A program made the position numbers and the translations under genes. From Pseudomonadota bacterium (GTDB lineage: Bacteria; Pseudomonadota; Gammaproteobacteria; Steroidobacterales; Steroidobacteraceae), in NCBI GenBank assembly GCA_016705325.1, contig JADIYJ010000013.1:62001-126000 (forward strand): 64,000 nucleotides of DNA, in the 5' to 3' direction. The stretch's first letter is position 1; each line of letters starts with the position of its first letter. A model generated the notes under the pieces. The model was not told the DNA's origin. It worked only from the letters and a program-made list of their open reading frames with translations, and did no database searches. Positions 51,841 through 59,968 of the stretch are shown in pieces.

Positions 51841-52713
51841 TCACTCGTGCCGCCGGCTGGTCAGGTCGCGATGGCGGACCAGTGCGACGCCATCGCTGCC
51901 GCGGAAATGCGCAGCCAGGCGCTCGGCCAGGTACACGGAACGGTGCTGGCCGCCGGTGCAGCCGACGGCAACGGTGAGATAGCTGCGATTGGAGCGCACC
52001 AGCGAGGGCAGCCAGCGGGCGATGAAGTCACGCACGTCCTCGAAAAACCGGTTCACTTCGGCCTCCTGGTCGAGGAACCGCGCGACCAGCTCATCACGCC
52101 CGGTCAGGTCCCTCAGGGCCGGGTCCCAGTAAGGGTTCGGCAGTGCCCGAGCGTCGAACACGAAGTCCGCATCGTCAGGCACGCCGTGCCGATAAGCGAA
52201 CGACTGGAACAGGAGCGACGGCCCGGACTTCGCGCGGTCGACCACGCGTCCCCGGATCAGTTCGCGCAGTTCGTGCACCGACAGTCGCGAGGTATCGATC
52301 GTCAGGTCGGCCGCATTGGCGAGCGGCGCCAGCAGGCGTTCTTCCTGCTCCAGGGCTTCCATGAGTCCCACGCCATGGCGGGTGAGCGGATGCCTGCGCC
52401 GCGTTTCGCTGAAGCGCTTGAGCAGCGTCTCGCTATCGGCGCGCAGGAACAGCGTCTCGCACGCGATGCCGCTCTTGCCCAGCGTCTCGACCAGCCGCGG
52501 CACCTCGGCGAGATCCTCCGGGCGATTGCGCGCGTCGACGCCGACGGCCGTCTGGCGGTACGTGGATTCGCTGGTGCGGACGGTGTAGGCGATGAATCCG
52601 GGCAGCAGGCCTGCCGGGATGTTGTCGACGCAATAGAAATCGAGGTCCTCCAGCATGTCGAGCGCGACGCTCTTGCCGGAGCCCGACAGCCCGCTGACCA
52701 CGATCAATCGCAT
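51841..52713 (-). CDS. rapZ: RNase adapter protein RapZ
   Basis: 290 residues. N-terminal P-loop IVVSGLSGSGKSVALDMLED, FYCVDNIPAGLLPGFI, and the C-terminal VGCTGGQHRSVYLAERLAAH metabolite-sensing domain are diagnostic. In Enterobacteria RapZ guides RNase E to a small RNA controlling GlmS; in other lineages it senses cell-wall precursor state. It follows hpf and rpoN on the same strand as usual, but ptsN and the HPr/enzyme I genes often found here are absent. Confidence 0.95.
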   Translation of the reverse strand: MRLIVVSGLSGSGKSVALDMLEDLDFYCVDNIPAGLLPGFIAYTVRTSESTYRQTAVGVDARNRPEDLAEVPRLVETLGKSGIACETLFLRADSETLLKRFSETRRRHPLTRHGVGLMEALEQEERLLAPLANAADLTIDTSRLSVHELRELIRGRVVDRAKSGPSLLFQSFAYRHGVPDDADFVFDARALPNPYWDPALRDLTGRDELVARFLDQEAEVNRFFEDVRDFIARWLPSLVRSNRSYLTVAVGCTGGQHRSVYLAERLAAHFRGSDGVALVRHRDLTSRRHE

Positions 52714-52779
52714 GTGACCTCACCACCCCTGCGCGGAACGCCTGCCAGTCCGGATTGTCGCCGGATTCAGGGTTTGCCG

Positions 52780-53106
52780 TCAGGGTGAAATTTCGGTTCC
52801 GTGACGGTTTCGCGCCGCCTGCGGGTCACGGTGCTTTTCCTTGTGGCGGCGCACCTGCTCGTCGAGCTTGTCGGCGAGGAGATCGATGGCGGCATACATG
52901 TCGTCGTGGACGGTGGCTGCATGCACGGTGGTGCCGGACAGGCGAATCGTCGACTCGGCCTCGTGCCGCAGCTTCTCGACCGTAAGCGTGCAGTGCACGT
53001 CGATGACACGGTCGCAGTGCCGCAGGATGCGCGCAATCTTCTTCTCGACATAACTCCGCAGCGGCGGCGTGATCTCGACGTGATGTCCGCTCAGGTTGAC
53101 TTGCAT
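52780..53106 (-). CDS. hpf: Ribosome hibernation promoting factor
   Basis: 108 residues, the short form. MQVNLSGHHVEITPPLRSYV, RHCDRVIDVHCTL, and AATVHDDMYAAIDLLADKLD followed by QVRRHKEKHRD are typical of the HPF/YfiA beta-alpha domain that occupies the ribosomal decoding centre in stationary phase. Start ATG at 53106 with AGGAGG eight bases ahead. It is directly after rpoN in the sigma-54 locus. Confidence 0.95.
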   Translation of the reverse strand: MQVNLSGHHVEITPPLRSYVEKKIARILRHCDRVIDVHCTLTVEKLRHEAESTIRLSGTTVHAATVHDDMYAAIDLLADKLDEQVRRHKEKHRDPQAARNRHGTEISP

Positions 53107-53189
53107 CGTCCCGGCCTCCTGTTGGTTTACCTGCTGCCTCTCGTCAATTGGATCGTGCCCGCGGGCGACGGTTCCCGCCGGCAGCGTGT

Positions 53190-54659
53190 TCATGCCTGGG
53201 CGCGGGCAGCGGTCTGCCGGCGCTCGCTGGACGCCGCGAGGCCAAGTGCCTCGCGGTACTTGGCGACCGTCCGTCGTGCCACCTTCACGCCCTCGTCCGC
53301 GAGCATCGTCGCCAGCTGGGCATCGCTCAGCGGCTTCCCCGGCACTTCCTCCGCGATCAGCTTGCGGATGCGGGCGCGGATGGCGACCGACGACACGTCC
53401 TCGCCGTCGGCGCCGGCGACGTGACTGGAGAAGAAATACCGGAACTCGAAGATGCCGCGCGGCGTGTGCATGTACTTGCCCGTGGTCACGCGCGAGATCG
53501 TCGATTCGTGCATCGACACGGCCCCGGCCACGTCGCGCAGGATCATGGGTTGCATCGCTTCGTCGCCGCGCTCGAGGAACGCCGCCTGTCGCTGGACGAT
53601 CGAGCGGGCCACCTTCAGCAGGGTCTCGTTGCGGATTTCAAGGCTGCGGATCAGCCAGCGCGCTTCCTGCAGCTGCGACCGCAGCGAGGCGTAATCGGCC
53701 GAGCGCGAGACCAGGCCCGCATAGCCCTGGTTGACCTTCAGGCGCGGCACCGACCCCGCATTGAGTTCGACGGCCCAGCCCTGTTCGGTGCGGCGCACGA
53801 ACACATCCGGGACGATGTACTCGGGTTGCGTGCCCTCGAACGCCGAGCCCGGCCGCGGATGGCAGCCGCGCACGAGCGAAAGCCCTGCCTGGAGCGCATC
53901 TTCGTCAGCGCCGAGCGCGCGGCGCATCGTGGCGAGGTCCTTGTCCGCAACGGACTGGAGATGGTCGCGTGCGATGACCAGCGCGAGATCGCGTCCCGGC
54001 GTGTCTTCGTCGAGCTGCGCGAGCTGGAGGATCAGGCATTCGCTCAGCGTGCGGGCGCCGACGCCGGCCGGATCGAGCGTCTGTACGTGCGCCAGTACCT
54101 GAGCGACGTCCGCCTCCGTGACGGGCAGGTCCGAGCTCAGGTCCCGGGCGATCTCGGCGGTCGTCAGGGTGAGGTAGCCGTCGTCGTTCAAGGCGTCGAC
54201 GATCGCCTCGCCGATCCACACCTGGCGCGGATCGAGCGGACTGATTTCGAGCTGCCAGACCAGGTGCTGGTGCAGGTCGCGGCCGCGTTCGTCGGTGAAT
54301 TCGAGCGGGCGGTCATCGTCGTCGGAGCGGGAGCCGTCGCCGGACGGCGTCGAGGATTCCGCCCACGGGTCTTCCATCTCGACGATAACGTCGTCGGGTC
54401 CGGGGTCGTCGGAGTCGGGGGCTTCGCCTCCTTCCGCGGAGTCTGCTGTCGCCTCGCCCGTGGGAGAGACCTGGTCGAGCGGGGTGAGGTCGATCGAATC
54501 GTCCTCTTCCTGCTCGAGCATGACGTTGGTCTCGAGCGCCTCCAGCACCTGCGCCTGCAGCTCGAGCACGGGCAGCTGCAGCAGCTTGATGGCCTGCTGC
54601 AGCTGCGGGGTCATCGTAAGCTGTTGACCGAGCTTGAGTTGCAGGGCCGGCTTGAGCAT
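53190..54659 (-). CDS. rpoN: RNA polymerase sigma-54 factor
   Basis: 489 residues. The N-terminal Gln-rich activator region (MLKPALQLKLGQQLTMTPQL, QQAIKLLQLPVLELQAQV) is followed by an acidic linker (residues ~55-125), the core-binding domain and the DNA-binding domain with the RpoN box ARRTVAKYREALGL near the C-terminus. It directs polymerase to -24/-12 promoters under AAA+ activators. It lies between lptB and hpf, the standard order, with 60 bases after lptB. Confidence 0.97.
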   Translation of the reverse strand: MLKPALQLKLGQQLTMTPQLQQAIKLLQLPVLELQAQVLEALETNVMLEQEEDDSIDLTPLDQVSPTGEATADSAEGGEAPDSDDPGPDDVIVEMEDPWAESSTPSGDGSRSDDDDRPLEFTDERGRDLHQHLVWQLEISPLDPRQVWIGEAIVDALNDDGYLTLTTAEIARDLSSDLPVTEADVAQVLAHVQTLDPAGVGARTLSECLILQLAQLDEDTPGRDLALVIARDHLQSVADKDLATMRRALGADEDALQAGLSLVRGCHPRPGSAFEGTQPEYIVPDVFVRRTEQGWAVELNAGSVPRLKVNQGYAGLVSRSADYASLRSQLQEARWLIRSLEIRNETLLKVARSIVQRQAAFLERGDEAMQPMILRDVAGAVSMHESTISRVTTGKYMHTPRGIFEFRYFFSSHVAGADGEDVSSVAIRARIRKLIAEEVPGKPLSDAQLATMLADEGVKVARRTVAKYREALGLAASSERRQTAARAQA

Positions 54660-54719
54660 TGACGAATCGGCGATCGAAGCTGGAACGGGGCAGACGCGGC
54701 AGGACTCGCGCCGGCCGTG

Positions 54720-55454
54720 TCAGAGACGGAAATCCTGACCCAAGTAGACCTCACGCACCTGAGGATTGGCAAGGATCTCTTCCGCCGAACCGGACGCGAT
54801 CACACTTCCGGCGCTGACGATGTAGGCGCGGCTGCAAATGCCAAGTGTCTCACGCACGTTGTGGTCGGTGATCAACACGCCGATGTTGCGCGAACTGAGG
54901 TGACGGATGATGCGCTGGATGTCGATGACCGAAATCGGATCCACGCCGGCGAACGGCTCGTCAAGCAGGATGAAGCGTGGCTCCGCGGCCAGCGCGCGCG
55001 CGATCTCGACGCGCCGGCGCTCGCCGCCCGACAGGCTCATGCCGCTGCTCGACCGGATATGCCCGATGTGCAACTCCTCGAGCAGCGAATCCAGCGCCGC
55101 AAGGCGCGCGTCATTGTCGTCGAGGTCGGCGCGCGTCTCGAGGATCGCCAGGATGTTGTCCTCGACCGACAGCTTACGGAACACCGACGCTTCCTGCGGC
55201 AGGTAGCCGACGCCCAGCTGGGCGCGACGGTACATCGGCAGGCGCGTCAGTTCCTGGTCGTCGAGGTGGATGCGTCCTTCGTCGCACGGCACCAGGCCGA
55301 CGATCATGTAGAAAGCGGTGGTCTTGCCGGCACCGTTCGGGCCGAGCAGGCCGACGACCTCGCCGGAGGTGACCTCGAGCGACAGGTCTCGCACCACCTG
55401 CCGCGAGCGATAGCTCTTGCCGAGCGCCTCGGCGCGCAACCGGCTCATCGTCAT
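54720..55454 (-). CDS. lptB: LPS export ABC transporter ATP-binding protein LptB
   Basis: 244 residues. Walker A GLLGPNGAGKTTAFYMIVGL, Q-loop GYLPQEASVFRKL, signature MSLSGGERRRVEIARAL, Walker B FILLDEPFAGVDP and switch His in LITDHNVRETL. It powers lipopolysaccharide extraction from the inner membrane with LptFG and LptC. The ATG overlaps the lptA stop by four bases (ATGA). A second in-frame ATG lies two codons later. Confidence 0.96.
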   Translation of the reverse strand: MTMSRLRAEALGKSYRSRQVVRDLSLEVTSGEVVGLLGPNGAGKTTAFYMIVGLVPCDEGRIHLDDQELTRLPMYRRAQLGVGYLPQEASVFRKLSVEDNILAILETRADLDDNDARLAALDSLLEELHIGHIRSSSGMSLSGGERRRVEIARALAAEPRFILLDEPFAGVDPISVIDIQRIIRHLSSRNIGVLITDHNVRETLGICSRAYIVSAGSVIASGSAEEILANPQVREVYLGQDFRL

Positions 55455-56113
55455 GGACCGCTGCCACTGTCGGGCTTTGCCGCGGGGGTCTTTGGCGGGG
55501 GGTTGATCGTGATCTTCACGCCACCCGGGTCCTGCTCGCTCGGGTTGGCCTGCACGCGTTCGCGGCCGATGTCGTAGACCAGCGTGTTGCCGCGAATCTC
55601 GTTGTTGCCGTCGGTGAGCCAGGCATCTCCTGTCAGGCGCACGGTGGCGGCCTTGACGTCGTAGTCGATGGCGGCCGCGCGTCCCCGCGCCACCTGGTTC
55701 CTTTCCTTGAGCCGCTGCTCGAACTGCGCCGGCGTACCCTTGATCGAGGCGCTGGCGATCGCGTTGTTCCTGAACATCACGCGTGCCTCGCCCGACTGCA
55801 GCTTGCCGCCTGGCACGGTGATCACCACGTCGCCCTGCAGCCGCCATTCGGAGTTGTTGAACTCGAGTCCGGTCGCGCTCGCCTGCTGCGCGGTGACCTC
55901 CAGCCCACCCTGCGTGATCTTCACGCGCTTGAACAGCAGCGTGTTGTTCTTGTAGTCGAAATCCGACGATGCGGCTTCGAGGTTGATCGGCAGCTCCGAG
56001 TTGCCCGCCGGCAGCCCGGTCTGCGCGCGAGCGAACGTGACTGCGCCCAGCAGCGACACGGCGGCCAGCAGCAAGCTGCGCGCCGGTCGGCGCTTAAGGA
56101 ATGAACTGGCCAT
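55451..56113 (-). CDS. lptA: LPS transport periplasmic protein LptA
   Basis: 220 residues with a signal peptide (LLLAAVSLLGAVTFARA, cleavage near residue 30). The OstA beta-jellyroll follows: INLEAASSDFDYKNNTLLFK, VTAQQASATG, VVITVPGGKLQSGEARVMF. Proteins of this fold bridge inner-membrane LptC and outer-membrane LptD, forming the conduit for LPS. The C-terminal Pro/Lys-rich tail is longer than in E. coli. It overlaps lptC by 20 bases. Confidence 0.93.
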   Translation of the reverse strand: MASSFLKRRPARSLLLAAVSLLGAVTFARAQTGLPAGNSELPINLEAASSDFDYKNNTLLFKRVKITQGGLEVTAQQASATGLEFNNSEWRLQGDVVITVPGGKLQSGEARVMFRNNAIASASIKGTPAQFEQRLKERNQVARGRAAAIDYDVKAATVRLTGDAWLTDGNNEIRGNTLVYDIGRERVQANPSEQDPGGVKITINPPPKTPAAKPDSGSGP

Positions 56114-56678
56114 GGACGTTCGATTCTAGCCGCAGCGTTCCCTGGTTCAAACCGACGCGCATGCCGCGTCCGCGCAACTGGTGGGGCCCGAAATCCAGCG
56201 TCACGGGCGCTGCGGTCTGCACTACGTTCGTGCGCGTGTCGTAAGCCAGCTCGTCAGTGCGGATGACGGCTTTGCCCTCGCCGCGCTCTGCCGTGCCGAC
56301 GACGAGCACGTTGCCTTCCAGCTGCAGCGACCCGCGGTCGCTCGGCATGCGTCCGCGATCCGCGGTCACGCGCCATTCGCCCTGCTCCTGCGTGGTGTAG
56401 TCGAGTTCGAGTTGTGTCAGGCGCACGCTCTGGTCGGCGAGTTGCTGCTCGATCGACCTGGCGCGCACCACGACCCGCGGCCTGCCATCCGCGCCGAGTT
56501 CGGTGAGCCGGGCGTCATTCAGGTAGTAACCGCGTTCGTCCACGGCGGCAGCGGACTCGGTGGCATCGTCCGGGCTGCCCGCCAGCATCTTGAGCAGCAG
56601 GGCGCCGCCGGCCACCACCGCCACCATCGTCACGATGCGCTGGATCAGGTGCCGTGTGCGGTCAGCAGCAGATCGCAT
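56094..56678 (-). CDS. lptC: LPS export protein LptC
   Basis: 194 residues: one N-terminal membrane helix (IVTMVAVVAGGALLLKMLAG) and a periplasmic jellyroll with YYLNDARLTELGADGRPRVV and RGSLQLEGNVLV. It links the LptBFG pump to LptA. It overlaps both kdsC (34 bases) and lptA (20 bases), so the kdsD-kdsC-lptC-lptA-lptB block is one tightly packed transcript. Confidence 0.93.
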   Translation of the reverse strand: MRSAADRTRHLIQRIVTMVAVVAGGALLLKMLAGSPDDATESAAAVDERGYYLNDARLTELGADGRPRVVVRARSIEQQLADQSVRLTQLELDYTTQEQGEWRVTADRGRMPSDRGSLQLEGNVLVVGTAERGEGKAVIRTDELAYDTRTNVVQTAAPVTLDFGPHQLRGRGMRVGLNQGTLRLESNVHGQFIP

Positions 56679-57151
56679 ACTTCCCTCACGGCGCCACGGC
56701 CGCCGGCCGAAGGCGTGGTCCAGTGGGCTGCGGCGCGCGCCGTTGCATGGGCATCCGCCACGGCGACGGCCAGGATTGCGCGTTCGAGCATGGGCACGTC
56801 GGGAGTGTCGTCACCCACGCAGGCCAGCGCATCGGCCGCGACCTGCAGTTCGCGCAGCAGTTCGTCGAGCACAGCGCGCTTGTCGGCAATGCCCTGGCGC
56901 ACGTGGCGAATGCCCAGTTCAGCGGCGCGGCGCGTGACCGCCGGCGAATCGCGACCGGAGATGATGGCGACGGCGATGCCGGCGCGCTGCACGGCGACGA
57001 GGCCGGAGCCATCGCGCACGTGGAAGACCTTGGTTTCTTCGCCATGGGCGGTGAGGTGCAGGCGGCCGTCGGTCAGCACGCCGTCGACGTCGAGCACCAG
57101 CAGTCGGACCCGGCGGGCACGCTCGAGCAGGGCCGGATCGTGCTGCGTCAC
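56645..57151 (-). CDS. kdsC: 3-deoxy-D-manno-octulosonate 8-phosphate phosphatase
   Basis: 168 residues, a HAD phosphatase without cap domain: LLVLDVDGVLTDGRLHLTAH (nucleophile and acid Asp), FHVRDGSGLVAVQRAGIAVA, ISGRDSPAV and VGDDTPDVPMLERA. It removes phosphate from Kdo-8-P, giving free Kdo for lipid A core. ATG overlaps the kdsD stop by four bases. Confidence 0.95.
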   Translation of the reverse strand: MTQHDPALLERARRVRLLVLDVDGVLTDGRLHLTAHGEETKVFHVRDGSGLVAVQRAGIAVAIISGRDSPAVTRRAAELGIRHVRQGIADKRAVLDELLRELQVAADALACVGDDTPDVPMLERAILAVAVADAHATARAAAHWTTPSAGGRGAVREVCDLLLTAHGT

Positions 57152-58128
57152 ATCACACCCGCGCGCAGCAGGTCGTGGACATTAAGGGCACCGACCAGCA
57201 GCCGGTCGTCATTCGACTGCACGACCGGCAAGGACGTGATGCGATGCGTCTCCATCAAGTGCACGGCCTCGGCTGCGAGCATCCGCGGTGCGGCGACCTT
57301 GCACTTCGTCGTCATGACGTCTGCCATGCGCGTGGCGTGGATATCGAGCTGCCTGTCGAGCGTGCGTCGCAGGTCGCCGTCCGTGAAGATTCCAAGCACG
57401 CGGCCTGCGGCGTCCACCACGGTGGTCATGCCGAGGCCCTTGCGGCTCATTTCGAGCAGGCCGGCGCTCAGCGGCGTGTCCGGTCCGACCCGCGGCAGCT
57501 CGTCGCCCTTGCGCATCACGTCCTCGACGTGCAGCAGCAAGCGCCGGCCGAGGCTGCCGCCCGGGTGCGAGCGCGCGAAGTCTTCCTCGGTGAAGCCGCG
57601 GGCCTCGAGCACCGCGATCGCGAGCGCATCACCCATGGCGAGGGCTGCCGTCGTGCTCGCCGTCGGCGCGAGGTTGAGAGGGCAGGCTTCGGCAGGCACG
57701 CTGACGTCGAGCGTGACGGTTGCGTAGCGGGCAAGGGTGGAGCCGCCGTTGCCCGTCAACGCGATCAGTGGAACGTCGAGCCGCTTGATCACCGGCAGAA
57801 TGGTCAGCAGTTCGTCCGTCTCGCCGGAATTCGAGAGTGCGAGCACGACGTCGGCCGCCGTGATCATGCCGATGTCGCCGTGGATCGCTTCGCCGGGATG
57901 CAGGAAAAATGACGGGGTGCCGGTGCTGGCGAGCGTCGCGGCGATCTTGCTGCCGACGTGGCCGGACTTGCCCATGCCGGTCACGACGAGCTTGCCAGTA
58001 CAGGCCATGACGACGTCACAGGCGCGGGCGAACGAGTCGTCGAGACGTTGCTCGAGGGCCGCGACCGCTGCGGCCTCGGTGGCGAGGACACGGCGGCCGC
58101 GGGCGATCATCAGGCTCGGGTCGGTCAT
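57148..58128 (-). CDS. kdsD: D-arabinose 5-phosphate isomerase
   Basis: 326 residues. The SIS domain (TGMGKSGHVGSKIAATLAST, HPGEAIHGDIGMI, LSNSGETDELLTILPVIKRL) is followed by two CBS motifs from about residue 205 (RVGPDTPLSAGLLEMSRKGL). It makes arabinose 5-phosphate from ribulose 5-phosphate, the first step to Kdo. It is the first gene of the LPS block. Upstream, a TAGAAT box near 58194 serves the divergent ibaG side. Confidence 0.95.
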   Translation of the reverse strand: MTDPSLMIARGRRVLATEAAAVAALEQRLDDSFARACDVVMACTGKLVVTGMGKSGHVGSKIAATLASTGTPSFFLHPGEAIHGDIGMITAADVVLALSNSGETDELLTILPVIKRLDVPLIALTGNGGSTLARYATVTLDVSVPAEACPLNLAPTASTTAALAMGDALAIAVLEARGFTEEDFARSHPGGSLGRRLLLHVEDVMRKGDELPRVGPDTPLSAGLLEMSRKGLGMTTVVDAAGRVLGIFTDGDLRRTLDRQLDIHATRMADVMTTKCKVAAPRMLAAEAVHLMETHRITSLPVVQSNDDRLLVGALNVHDLLRAGVM

Positions 58129-58193
58129 GGCACGGACGGGTCGATCCAGGGAGACTCACAGTCTACAGCCTACAGCCGGCACGCCTTCTCCTT

Positions 58194-58199
58194 TAGAAT
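58194..58199 (+). promoter_or_regulatory. Possible -10 box for ibaG-murA
   Basis: TAGAAT 31-36 bases before the ibaG ATG; the -35 at normal spacing is weak. Confidence 0.35.
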
Positions 58200-58229
58200 T
58201 GAGGGCTGTATCTGCCCGGCGAACCCACC

Positions 58230-58487
58230 ATGACGGCCAACGAAGTCACCCAATTGATCCTCGCCGGCCTGCCCGGTGCCCAGGCCCGTGTGCTGACCGA
58301 CGACGATACCCATTTCGAGGCCATCGTCATCGCGACCCAGTTTGAGGGCAAGCGCTCGATCCAGCGCCACCAGCTCGTGTACGCGGGTCTGGGCGCCCGG
58401 ATGGGACGCGAGGTCCACGCCCTGTCGATCCAGGCCTATACCCCTGCCGAATGGCAAGCCGAGCGGGGCGGCGCGGGGCCGCGCTGA
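58230..58487 (+). CDS. ibaG: BolA-family protein IbaG
   Basis: 85 residues. EVTQLILAGLPGAQARVLTD, HFEAIVIATQFEGKRSIQRH and QLVYAGLGARMGREVHALSI fit the class II BolA fold with the conserved His that binds [2Fe-2S] with monothiol glutaredoxins. Its position just before murA is the classical ibaG-murA arrangement; there are 14 bases between them. Confidence 0.93.
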   Translation: MTANEVTQLILAGLPGAQARVLTDDDTHFEAIVIATQFEGKRSIQRHQLVYAGLGARMGREVHALSIQAYTPAEWQAERGGAGPR

Positions 58488-58501
58488 GCAGGAGCCGATC
58501 C

Positions 58502-59767
58502 GTGGACAAACTGCAGATTCGGGGCGGCGTGCCGCTCGACGGCGAAGTACGCATTTCCGGCGCCAAGAACGCTGCCCTGCCGATCCTGGCGGCCACGCTG
58601 CTCGCGGACTCGCCGGTCATCGTCAGCAACGTGCCGCACCTGCGTGACGTCACCACCATGATCGAACTGCTCGGCCGCATGGGTGCCAGCGTTACGGTTG
58701 ACGAGCGGATGCACGTCGAGGTCGACCCGACGACGACCAACGAGACCTCCGCCCCTTATGAACTCGTCAAGACCATGCGTGCGGCGATCCTGGTGCTGGG
58801 ACCATTGGTCGCGAAATATGGCCGCGCCGATGTTTCGCTGCCCGGCGGCTGCGCCATCGGCGCGCGTCCGGTCAACATCCACGTGGCCGGCCTGCAGGCC
58901 ATGGGTGCGGAAGTCCACATCGAGAACGGCTACATCCGGGCGCGCGCCGGACGCCTGCATGGTGCGCGGATCGTCATGGACACGGTCACCGTCACCGGCA
59001 CCGAGAACCTGATGATGGCCGCGTGCCTGGCTGACGGGCAGACAATTCTCGAAAACGCGGCGCGCGAGCCGGAAATCGTGGACCTGGCCCAGTTTCTGAT
59101 CGCCATGGGCGCGAAGATCACCGGGCACGGCACTGACACCATCCTGGTCGAGGGCGTCGAACGCATGCACGGCACGCACTATGAGGTGCTGCCGGACCGC
59201 ATCGAGGCCGGCACGTACCTGGTGGCCGGCGCGATCACGGGCGGCAGGGTCCGTGCGCGCAATGCCCGGGCCGAGCACCTGGACGCGGTGCTCGGCAAGC
59301 TGATCGAAGCCGGCGCGGAAGTGGTCCGCGGCGAAGGTTTTGTCGACGTGGACATGCGTGGTCGCCGGCCCAGGGCGGTTGACATCCGGACAGCGCCGCA
59401 CCCGGGGTTTCCGACCGACATGCAGGCCCAGTTCGCGGCCCTGGACACCATCGCGGACGGGGTCGGCACCATCGTCGAAACGATTTTCGAAAACCGGTTC
59501 ATGCACCTGCTCGAAATGCGGCGCATGGGCGCCGAAATCCGGCTCGAAGGCAACACGGCGATCATCAGGGGCGTGCCGAAGCTGACCGCCGCGCCGGTCA
59601 TGGCCACCGACCTGCGCGCGTCGGCCAGCCTCGTCATCGCGGGGCTGGTGGCCGAGGGCACCACGGACGTCGAGCGGATCTACCACATCGACCGTGGGTA
59701 CGAATGCATCGAGGAAAAGCTGGCGGGCCTGGGGGCGCAGATCCGCCGCATGAACGACAGGGGATAG
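58502..59767 (+). CDS. murA: UDP-N-acetylglucosamine 1-carboxyvinyltransferase
   Basis: 421 residues. It transfers enolpyruvate from PEP to UDP-GlcNAc, the first committed step of peptidoglycan synthesis. ISGAKNAALPILAATLLADS gives the Lys/Asn substrate pair; the catalytic Cys ~117 in LPGGCAIGARPVNIH is present, so it should be fosfomycin-sensitive. APHPGFPTDMQAQF and ENRFMHLLEMRRMGA follow. Start GTG at 58502 behind AGGAG. The stop codon TAG is the first triplet of a purine-rich array; his genes often found next are absent, replaced by the array and an IS256 element. Confidence 0.97.
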   Translation: MDKLQIRGGVPLDGEVRISGAKNAALPILAATLLADSPVIVSNVPHLRDVTTMIELLGRMGASVTVDERMHVEVDPTTTNETSAPYELVKTMRAAILVLGPLVAKYGRADVSLPGGCAIGARPVNIHVAGLQAMGAEVHIENGYIRARAGRLHGARIVMDTVTVTGTENLMMAACLADGQTILENAAREPEIVDLAQFLIAMGAKITGHGTDTILVEGVERMHGTHYEVLPDRIEAGTYLVAGAITGGRVRARNARAEHLDAVLGKLIEAGAEVVRGEGFVDVDMRGRRPRAVDIRTAPHPGFPTDMQAQFAALDTIADGVGTIVETIFENRFMHLLEMRRMGAEIRLEGNTAIIRGVPKLTAAPVMATDLRASASLVIAGLVAEGTTDVERIYHIDRGYECIEEKLAGLGAQIRRMNDRG

Positions 59768-59891
59768 GAAGGGGAGGAAGGGAGGAAGGGCGGAAGGGCG
59801 GAAGGGCGGAAGGGCGGAAGGGAGGAAGGGCGGAAGGGCGGAAGGGGAAGGGAGGAAGGGCGGAAGGGAGGAAGGGCGGAAGGGCGGAAGT
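59766..59891. repeat. GGAAGGGC array beginning at the murA stop codon
   Basis: TAGGAAGGGGAGGAAGGGA, then mixed GGAAGGGC and GGAAGGGA units on the plus strand, ending in GCGGAAGT. It is followed by about 25 AT-rich bases. Confidence 0.93.
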
Positions 59892-59915
59892 ACTTCTTTT
59901 TACTGGCAATTCCTA

Positions 59916-59968
59916 GTCCTTCCTATCCTTCCTATCCTTCCTATCCTTCCTATCCTTCCTGTCCTTCC
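59916..59968. repeat. CCTTCCTAT repeats next to the IS256 left end
   Basis: About five 9-base units (CCTATCCTT on the plus strand), a TA-containing variant of the purine-rich arrays in opposite orientation. They end where the IS256-type terminal repeat begins. Confidence 0.85.
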
